Shown here: positions 1 to 4,575 of the stretch, piece by piece
Numbering within the stretch: the stretch's first letter is position 1
Layout of the letters: each line of letters opens with the position of its first letter
Assembly (NCBI GenBank): GCA_945878705.1
Contig: CAMCUE010000072.1
Coordinates: forward strand, 1-6,195
Direction of reading: 5' to 3'
DNA length: 6,195 bases
Origin: Ferrithrix thermotolerans DSM 19514
GTDB lineage: Bacteria; Actinomycetota; Acidimicrobiia; Acidimicrobiales; Ilumatobacteraceae
Position numbers and translations under genes: made by a program
The notes under the pieces: model-generated
What the model was told of the DNA's origin: nothing
The model's database searches: none
What the model saw: the letters and a program-made list of their open reading frames with translations, nothing else

Positions 1-1455
1 GCAGTTGAAACAGCGCGCTCAATGCTCGACTACGGCGGCAAAGGCGAACTCGAAGCGACGCTTACGTGTGCATTCGTCGCCGACATGGCCCACGATTTGG
101 GCTCACGATTGATTGGTCGCGAGAAACTTTGGGGCGTTGATTCATCCACACTTAACGAGACACGCGACTTCGTACAAAAATATTTGGATCCAGAATTTTT
201 GGCATCACTCGCCGTCAAACCAGGACCACGTCATCTTGAGAGCGACTATGAGATGGTGCAGGACACTTTCAGAAGTTTCGCCAACAAAGTGATCGCTCCA
301 CACGCTGAACATGTTCATCGCGAAAATCTTGATGTTCCCGAAGCAATTATCTCTGGTCTTGCAGAGATCGGTGCGTTTGGTTTGTCAATTCCAAGTGAAT
401 ACGGCGGCTTCAGCGAAGGCGGTGACGGCGAATATATGGCAAGTTGCATCGCCACCGAAGAACTTTCACGCGCATCACTTGGCATTGGCGGTTCGCTGAT
501 AACTCGTCCAGAAATTCTCACTCGCGCGCTCGTCAAAGGCGGCACCGAAGCACAGAAACATGAGTGGTTGCCAAAACTTGCAACTGCAGAAGTAATGGTT
601 GCAGTTGCTGTTACCGAACCTGACTACGGCAGTGATGTCGCATCTATTAAGACGACCGCAGTGGCTGCACAACAAGACGGCAAAGATGGATACTTAATCA
701 ATGGCGTAAAAACTTGGTGCACATTTGCGGCACGAGCAAATGTCTTAATGTTGCTCGCCCGAACCGATCCAGACCGCACAAAATCTCATAAAGGATTAAG
801 TGTGCTGATTGTGCCCAAGCCTCGTGGAGATGCACACGGTTTTGTTTTCAATCAACCATCAGGTGGTCGAATGGAAGGTCGTCCAATTGACACGATCGGC
901 TACCGCGGAATGCACTCTTACGAGATCGCACTCGAAAATTGGTGGGTGCCGGCAGATCATCTGATTGGCGAAACTGCCGGACTCGGCAAGGGTTTCTATT
1001 ATCAGATGGAAGGATTCGAAAACGGTCGCCTACAAACTGCTGCACGCGCGGTTGGCGTGATGCAAGCCGCATACGAGGCCGCGGTTGAATATTCGCAGAA
1101 CCGAAAAACTTTTGGCAGCAACATCGCCGAGTACCAATTGATCCAAGTCAAACTTGGACGAATGGCTGTCGTGATTCAGGGCGCTCGCCAATTCAGTTAT
1201 GCAGTTGCCAAAATGATGGGCAAAGGTGAAGGCGCGATGGAAGCCAGCATGGTCAAGGCTTACGTTTGCAAAGCCGCCGAATGGGTGACGCGTGAAGCAA
1301 TGCAGATACATGGCGGATACGGCTACGCCGAAGAATATTCGGTGAGCAGATTATTTGTTGATGCTCGAGTGCTCAGTATTTTTGAAGGCGCGGACGAAAC
1401 TTTGTGTCTAAAAGTTATTGCTCGACGAATGGTTGAGACTGCAAAAGCTAGTTAA
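1..1455 (+). CDS. mcd: (2S)-methylsuccinyl-CoA dehydrogenase, FAD-dependent acyl-CoA dehydrogenase family (5' truncated by window edge)
   Basis: This enzyme is predicted to oxidise (2S)-methylsuccinyl-CoA to mesaconyl-CoA in the ethylmalonyl-CoA pathway, passing electrons from FAD to electron-transfer flavoprotein. The frame is open from base 1, so the gene starts upstream; the ATG at 22 is internal. Visible are about 79 residues of an N-terminal extension, then the dehydrogenase core from about base 238. The core shows the flavin/substrate segment VAVTEPDYGSD (about 595-627), the segment GRMEGRPIDTIGYRGMHSYE (about 868-927), QNRKTFG (about 1096-1116) and the IHGGYGYAEEYSVSRLFVDA region. FEGADET carries the likely catalytic Glu (codon 1384-1386). 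Ordinary acyl-CoA dehydrogenases are about 380 residues without the extension; Mcd enzymes are longer, and the IDTIGYRGMHS region is Mcd-like as I recall the family. The mcl1 gene nearby supports this. The alternative is another extended acyl-CoA dehydrogenase of unknown substrate. Family is certain; substrate is likely. Confidence 0.85.
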   Translation, partial: AVETARSMLDYGGKGELEATLTCAFVADMAHDLGSRLIGREKLWGVDSSTLNETRDFVQKYLDPEFLASLAVKPGPRHLESDYEMVQDTFRSFANKVIAPHAEHVHRENLDVPEAIISGLAEIGAFGLSIPSEYGGFSEGGDGEYMASCIATEELSRASLGIGGSLITRPEILTRALVKGGTEAQKHEWLPKLATAEVMVAVAVTEPDYGSDVASIKTTAVAAQQDGKDGYLINGVKTWCTFAARANVLMLLARTDPDRTKSHKGLSVLIVPKPRGDAHGFVFNQPSGGRMEGRPIDTIGYRGMHSYEIALENWWVPADHLIGETAGLGKGFYYQMEGFENGRLQTAARAVGVMQAAYEAAVEYSQNRKTFGSNIAEYQLIQVKLGRMAVVIQGARQFSYAVAKMMGKGEGAMEASMVKAYVCKAAEWVTREAMQIHGGYGYAEEYSVSRLFVDARVLSIFEGADETLCLKVIARRMVETAKAS

Positions 1456-1468
1456 ATAGCTAACTGGC
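1447..1468. terminator. hairpin between convergent mcd and HAD genes, possible weak bidirectional terminator
   Basis: GCTAGTTA (1447-1454) and TAACTGGC (1461-1468) form an 8-bp stem, including one G-U pair when read on the plus strand, around a 6-nt loop. The left arm includes the start of the mcd stop codon. On the minus strand the wobble becomes an A-C mismatch, but the hairpin is then followed by TTTT (1443-1446), which suits a weak intrinsic terminator for the mcl1-HAD transcript. No U-tract follows on the plus strand. The position, in a 20-bp gap between convergent genes, is the main support. Confidence 0.4.
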
Positions 1469-1475
1469 GCAATTA

Positions 1476-2183
1476 TTAGCTGACGAAATCAATTAAGTCG
1501 TGCAGACTTTTAATGCGTTCACAGTCTGCGCCATCATGAAACCCGTATGGGTCGAGCAAAATCGGTGACAAGCCAGCGTTACGCGCGCCGCCAACATCAT
1601 TGATATACGAGTCACCGATATATGCAATTCGTTCGCGTGGCACATTCATCACACCAATTGCTTCGTCAAAAATTTCTGGTTCCGGCTTGGCCACCCCGAC
1701 AACATGCGAATCAGTAACTATTAAAACTGGCACACCCGAACCCTCGCCTACTTGACAAACATTTTCGTTAGCCAAAGTTCGCTCAATTTGCCCGCTGGCG
1801 TTTGAAACAATGCCAATGCGAGTGCCGAGCAAATGCAGACGCCACAAGCCCGCAACTGATTCGTGCAGTGGAAACCGCCACAAAAACGCCGAGAAAACTT
1901 TTAGCAGTGCAACCGCAGCATCTGTGACTTTTTCTTCTGGCACGCCAGCCTCGCGCGCATATGCCTCACGATATGAACTCCACGAAATTCGTTCTATTGA
2001 GTCGGCGGCCTGCGATGCCGTCGCCGCGTCGATTGCTGCCATTCCTGCATAATGGCATCGCACAAGCACTGAAAGACTTGTTGCACCACCAAAAGGTTCA
2101 AGAATCATGCCAGTCGTCAGCGGATCAGGAACTACGAAAATTCCACCTGCATCAAATAGCAGCGCATCAAAACGCTTGGTCAT
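1476..2183 (-). CDS. HAD-superfamily hydrolase-like protein with a modified catalytic motif I
   Basis: The 235-residue product has the four haloacid-dehalogenase landmarks. Motif I is LLFDAGG (nucleophile D11), motif II is GIVSNAS (S127), motif III is AKPEPEIF (K166), and motif IV is IGDSYINDVGGA (D191, D196). A helical cap of about 100 residues lies between motifs I and II, so it is a subclass I cap protein of cytoplasmic type with no signal peptide or membrane segment. Most HAD phosphatases have Asp two residues after the nucleophile as general acid/base; here that place is G13. Activity may be altered, or the substrate unusual; the latter is known for some DAGG-type relatives. The ATG at 2183 is kept because motif I begins only a few residues later. 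It lies 31 bp downstream of mcl1 on the same strand, with no clear promoter or Shine-Dalgarno sequence, so co-transcription with mcl1 is likely. The substrate cannot be named; phosphoglycolate phosphatase-like annotation would be a guess. Confidence 0.88.
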   Translation of the reverse strand: MTKRFDALLFDAGGIFVVPDPLTTGMILEPFGGATSLSVLVRCHYAGMAAIDAATASQAADSIERISWSSYREAYAREAGVPEEKVTDAAVALLKVFSAFLWRFPLHESVAGLWRLHLLGTRIGIVSNASGQIERTLANENVCQVGEGSGVPVLIVTDSHVVGVAKPEPEIFDEAIGVMNVPRERIAYIGDSYINDVGGARNAGLSPILLDPYGFHDGADCERIKSLHDLIDFVS

Positions 2184-2194
2184 AATCTTGGGCT

Positions 2195-2207
2195 CAAAAA
2201 ATTTTTG
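2195..2207. repeat. A/T-tract palindrome in the mcl1-HAD spacer
   Basis: CAAAAA and TTTTTG (6-nt arms) flank a single A, giving a perfect inverted repeat in the middle of the 31-bp gap between mcl1 and the HAD gene. It could be a bent A-tract or a protein site. It is too weak and loop-poor for a convincing terminator. Chance is also possible in an AT-rich spacer. Confidence 0.3.
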
Positions 2208-2214
2208 CGATTAA

Positions 2215-3150
2215 TTATTTGCTGCGCTTTAAACCAGCACGACCACCGCGCGAAATAAATTTCAACGCCATCTTGCGGCTCGCTTCATCAATCATTTCAT
2301 CCCCGAACATAACTGCGCCTTTGCCTTCGCCTTCGGTCGCTGTTGTGTAGGCATCCAAAATTGCCCACGCTTTGTCAAATTGCTCTTGAGTCGGAGAAAA
2401 CACTTCATTCAAAATTGAAACCTGGTCTGGGTGTAATGCCCATTTGCCGTCGTATCCGAGAGTTCGAGTGCGTTGGCAATAATTTCTAAACCCGTCTGAG
2501 TCACGAATATATAAATACGGGCCATCAATGACCTGTAAACCGTTAGCGCGACCTGCCATCAATATCTTTGAGAATACATAGTGAAAGTGATCGCCAGGAT
2601 ATTCTGCGATTTGCACTCCACCAGTCAGCACTGGCATTTCCATACTTGCCGCAAAATCTGCTGGTCCAAAAATAATTGTTTCAATTCGAGAACTCGCCGC
2701 GCAAATTTCTTCAACATTGATTAGACCACGAGCAGTTTCGATTTGTGCTTCGATTCCGATGTGTCCGATTGGCAAGCCATTTGCAATTTCAACTTGACGT
2801 AACAACAAATCTGTCGCCACAATCTGTGCCGCGGTCTCGACTTTTGGCAACATGATTTCGTCAAGGCGCTCACCAGCACCAGCAACGACTTCAATGATGT
2901 CAAACGCGGTCCACTTTGTGCTCCAGTCATTAACTCGAACACACACAACTTTGTCGCCCCAATCTTGGGTGCGAATCGCAGTCGCAATCTTGGCTCGCGA
3001 TGCTTCTTTTTCTTTCGGCGCTACAGCATCTTCAAGATCTAAGAACACCATGTCGGCAGGAATGCCTGGTCCTTTGCCCATCATTTTTTCTGATGAACCT
3101 GGGATTGATAAACAACTGCGGCGTGGTAAATCTCGTGAGCGTGGTGACAT
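2215..3150 (-). CDS. mcl1: CoA-ester lyase: L-malyl-CoA / beta-methylmalyl-CoA lyase
   Basis: The 311-residue product belongs to the CitE/HpcH aldolase family (TIM barrel, Mg-dependent). Family features seen are RSCLSIPGSSEKMMGK (11-26), FLDLEDAVAPKEK (36-48), VRVND (71-75), MLPKVE (100-105), the metal-binding Glu in IETARGL (E137 or E138 region), GPADF with metal-binding Asp (D165), and the C-terminal ALHPDQV (238-244) closing segment. Mcl1 enzymes cleave beta-methylmalyl-CoA to glyoxylate plus propionyl-CoA and malyl-CoA to glyoxylate plus acetyl-CoA, in the cytoplasm. Length fits Mcl1 (slightly over 300) better than citrate lyase beta subunits, and no citrate lyase alpha or gamma gene is beside it. 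The mcd gene nearby supports the ethylmalonyl-CoA role. The ATG at 3150 is preceded by TAGTAT six nt upstream, matching a leaderless start. The HAD gene follows by 31 bp. Other possibilities are a citramalyl-CoA or 3-hydroxy-3-methylglutaryl-type lyase. The family is secure; the exact substrate is inferred. Confidence 0.87.
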   Translation of the reverse strand: MSPRSRDLPRRSCLSIPGSSEKMMGKGPGIPADMVFLDLEDAVAPKEKEASRAKIATAIRTQDWGDKVVCVRVNDWSTKWTAFDIIEVVAGAGERLDEIMLPKVETAAQIVATDLLLRQVEIANGLPIGHIGIEAQIETARGLINVEEICAASSRIETIIFGPADFAASMEMPVLTGGVQIAEYPGDHFHYVFSKILMAGRANGLQVIDGPYLYIRDSDGFRNYCQRTRTLGYDGKWALHPDQVSILNEVFSPTQEQFDKAWAILDAYTTATEGEGKGAVMFGDEMIDEASRKMALKFISRGGRAGLKRSK

Positions 3151-3156
3151 ATTTAA

Positions 3157-3162
3157 ATACTA
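3157..3162 (-). promoter_or_regulatory. putative -10 element of mcl1 (leaderless)
   Basis: On the minus strand TAGTAT lies 6 nt before the mcl1 ATG. It fits the TANNNT -10 consensus, and a transcript would begin at or next to the start codon. No Shine-Dalgarno sequence is visible, and the -35 region (about 3180-3185) does not match TTGACA. Confidence 0.55.
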
Positions 3163-3171
3163 TCTTTATCG

Positions 3172-3249
3172 CGAATACATCGCCCGAGACTCAAACGCGA
3201 TTACATCGCGCTAGCCACGAGCACGATTACATCGCGCTGCGGCGTAAGA
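3172..3249. repeat. three tandem 26-bp units, each with a short palindrome
   Basis: Units begin at 3172, 3198 and 3224, an exact 26-bp period. Units 2 and 3 share the identical 15-mer CGATTACATCGCGCT; unit 1 has the related CGAATACATCGCCCG. Each core is palindromic around TAC. The best is CGCGAT-TAC-ATCGCG (3196-3210), the next is CGAT-TAC-ATCG (3224-3234), and unit 1 has GCGA/TCGC arms (3171-3183). The array spans the spacer upstream of the mcl1 -10 element and reaches into the last codons of the upstream gene, so unit 3 encodes its C-terminal residues. It could be a set of operator sites for mcl1, or relics of a small duplication. Confidence 0.7.
3194..3212 (-). terminator. possible weak intrinsic terminator after the IF-2B-like gene
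   Basis: Read on the minus strand, the middle repeat unit folds as AGCGCGAT-GTA-ATCGCGTT: 8 bp including one G-U pair, with a 3-nt loop. It sits 15 bp past the stop codon of the upstream gene. Only about three T residues lie at its 3' side and part of them is used in the stem, so efficiency would be low. The same bases may instead act as a protein-binding palindrome. Confidence 0.3.
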
Positions 3250-4021
3250 GTTCGGTTGTTGGCGGACACTCGGCAGTGAACGGCGTCGTAATATCCTGCG
3301 ACACGCCATTTGGTGAAATAATTTGCGTGACCAGCGATACAGGAACGACATCAAACGGATTTTCAATATCGGCACTCACATCGGCGAGCATGCCGACCCA
3401 CAAGGGTTCAGGCAACCGTGTTCCACACTGCGTAACTAGCCACACTGGTTTTTGTTCACAATATGCAAGTGCCGCAACGCTATGGCTACCACCATTGCAC
3501 AACACATCGCGCGCTCCAGTCGCAAGTGCTTCGATAATCACAACATCACATTGAGAAATTATTCGGGAAAGAAATTCGTGTTGCACCAAAGTTGCATCAA
3601 CATCAATATTTTGTAGTCGATCAACCAATGCATCACCATCACCGTTGCTCTCGACAACGAAAAGTTTTAAGTCCGCACGCCGCGCAATTGCATTCAGCGT
3701 TGCTGTCGGCCAGCCGACAATGCACACAACCGCATCTTGTGGCAAGGCGTCGCGCAAAGTCTTGACTGTGTTGTCGGTTTCTATTTGCTCTTCGCATCGA
3801 CGAATCGCCTCAAACGGGTCGTTCGCCCCGAGAACGTGACTGCACAACCACCACAATGGCCCGGTCGTCGGATGCCTCTGCACGATTCTCCGCACCGCCA
3901 AAACAATGCCGGCTGGCTCGTGACTTAGGCCACCCAAGGCAGCCGCGGTTTCACGCACCAGCGAAACTGGGTCTGCCCCGCGAGCCCTAGCCACATATCG
4001 CAAATGCTCAATCGGGTGCAT
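3227..4021 (-). CDS. IF-2B / sugar-phosphate isomerase-like protein of unknown function
   Basis: The 264-residue product has no function I can name. Its C-terminal half resembles the Rossmann-like domain of eIF2B alpha/beta/delta, methylthioribose-1-phosphate isomerase (MtnA) and ribose-1,5-bisphosphate isomerase. The order is strand VVCIVGWPTATLNAIA (98-113), LKLFVVESNGDGDALVDRL (119-137), then SQCDVVIIEALATGARDVLCNGG (156-178), then SVAALAYCEQKPVWLVTQCG (181-200), like the family's 'GAD...NG...NK.GT..lA...a...PvyV' run. The Asp of the usual GAD motif appears as Glu/Ala (E164-A165) and NK.GT is replaced by NGGSHS, so MtnA-type catalysis is doubtful. The N-terminal about 90 residues are helical, with HPTTGPLWWLCSHVL (50-64). 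ATG 4021 is preferred to the in-frame TTG two codons earlier, because TAGCGT sits 7 nt before it, as expected for a leaderless transcript. It is divergent from the 4061 gene. The fold is likely, the role unknown. Confidence 0.8.
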   Translation of the reverse strand: MHPIEHLRYVARARGADPVSLVRETAAALGGLSHEPAGIVLAVRRIVQRHPTTGPLWWLCSHVLGANDPFEAIRRCEEQIETDNTVKTLRDALPQDAVVCIVGWPTATLNAIARRADLKLFVVESNGDGDALVDRLQNIDVDATLVQHEFLSRIISQCDVVIIEALATGARDVLCNGGSHSVAALAYCEQKPVWLVTQCGTRLPEPLWVGMLADVSADIENPFDVVPVSLVTQIISPNGVSQDITTPFTAECPPTTELLRRSAM

Positions 4022-4028
4022 TTCCAAA

Positions 4029-4034
4029 ACGCTA
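4029..4034 (-). promoter_or_regulatory. putative -10 element of the IF-2B-like gene
   Basis: TAGCGT on the minus strand lies 7 nt before the ATG at 4021 and fits TANNNT. If used, the transcript begins at or very near the ATG and excludes the alternative TTG start at 4027. There is no recognisable -35 box. Confidence 0.5.
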
Positions 4035-4046
4035 CTGCCGACTTGC

Positions 4047-4052
4047 TACGGT
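4047..4052 (+). promoter_or_regulatory. putative -10 element of the thioredoxin-like gene
   Basis: TACGGT lies 8 nt before the ATG at 4061, again matching TANNNT in leaderless position. The two opposing -10 elements in this spacer are only 12 bp apart, so RNA polymerase could not occupy both promoters at once. GGGAG abuts the ATG directly and is too close to act as a normal ribosome binding site. Confidence 0.5.
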
Positions 4053-4060
4053 CGTGGGAG

Positions 4061-4549
4061 ATGATTATTCAACCTTCCCTCGACACACAACTCCAACCAC
4101 TCACAGGCGACGCTCGGCCGCTTGAACAATGGTTGACAACTTTCCATCTTGCAACGATCGTGCTTGACCCATTCACAAATGAAAGCGCGTGGATCTTGCC
4201 AACCGCCGTTCGCATTTTGCGACAATTCGCAGGTGCATCAGTCCGTACGAACTTTGTGATCACTGCAACGCCCGATGAGGCCCGAGAATTTCTCGGACCA
4301 CACGCGCAAGAGTTTTTAGTATTCTGTGATCCTGCGCGCACATTTGTAAAACAACTTGGTCTCAGTGAACTTCCTGCGTTTGTTTATATTCAAATTGATG
4401 GCAGTGTCCCAGCTAGCGCTCAAGGATGGAACGCCAAGGCGTGGCAAACGGTTGCCGAACACATTGCAACCGTAGTTTCGTGGAGCAAGCCAAGCATTCC
4501 AGTTGCTGGAGACCCAGCCAGTTTCAAAGGTTCACCCGCACTCGTCTAA
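4061..4549 (+). CDS. thioredoxin-fold-like protein without CxxC, function unknown
   Basis: The 162-residue soluble product looks like a degenerate thioredoxin/AhpC-like domain. A strand ATIVLDPFTNESAW (31-44) leads into a helix, where a CxxC active site would lie, but NESAW has no cysteine. Strand TNFVITAT (63-70) follows, then FLVFCDPAR (85-93) with the only cysteine (C89), the helix FVKQLGLSE, and LPAFVYIQIDGSV (104-116). The last resembles the cis-Pro strand of thioredoxins, followed by GWNAKAWQTVAEHIA. A thiol-disulfide exchange role is therefore unlikely; a scaffolding or peroxiredoxin-derived role is possible. An upstream in-frame ATG at 4004 would overlap the divergent gene. ATG 4061 is chosen because the -10-like TACGGT lies 8 nt before it and the fold-like sequence begins after it. 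It precedes the fumarase by 26 bp on the same strand. I do not recognise the family with confidence. Confidence 0.75.
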   Translation: MIIQPSLDTQLQPLTGDARPLEQWLTTFHLATIVLDPFTNESAWILPTAVRILRQFAGASVRTNFVITATPDEAREFLGPHAQEFLVFCDPARTFVKQLGLSELPAFVYIQIDGSVPASAQGWNAKAWQTVAEHIATVVSWSKPSIPVAGDPASFKGSPALV

Positions 4550-4563
4550 GCGTGCTTGGAGAA

Positions 4564-4569
4564 TAACCT
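4564..4569 (+). promoter_or_regulatory. putative -10 element of the fumarase gene, with a Shine-Dalgarno-like GGAGAA beside it
   Basis: TAACCT lies 6 nt before the GTG start at 4576 and fits TANNNT, so the fumarase may have its own leaderless transcript although it follows the preceding gene by 26 bp. GGAGAA at 4558-4563 could serve as a ribosome binding site in a read-through transcript, but its 12-nt distance to GTG is long. Confidence 0.45.
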
Positions 4570-4575
4570 GTAGTT

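Noticed and set aside
2852..3214. A 120-codon open frame on the plus strand opposite mcl1
   Set aside because: It is fully antisense to conserved mcl1 coding sequence with a low-complexity Ser/Thr-rich translation and no recognisable motif.
3172..3249. Possible mini CRISPR array from the 26-bp spaced repeats
   Set aside because: The shared core is about 15 bp with only about 11 bp between copies, no spacer-length unique sequences exist, and no cas gene is present.
3000..3554. A 184-codon open frame on the plus strand spanning the mcl1 start, the repeat spacer and the end of the IF-2B-like gene
   Set aside because: It is antisense to two well-supported genes, has no family-like sequence, and covers the predicted mcl1 promoter; it is a by-product of their codon use.
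4022..4027. TTG at 4027 as the start of the IF-2B-like gene
   Set aside because: It lies between the -10-like hexamer and the ATG, too close to the hexamer to be in a transcript; the ATG at 4021 fits better.
4004..4060. Earlier ATG at 4004 for the thioredoxin-like gene
   Set aside because: It would overlap the divergent gene by 18 bp and sit upstream of the predicted promoter; no ribosome binding site precedes it, and the extra 19 residues look unlike a conserved domain.
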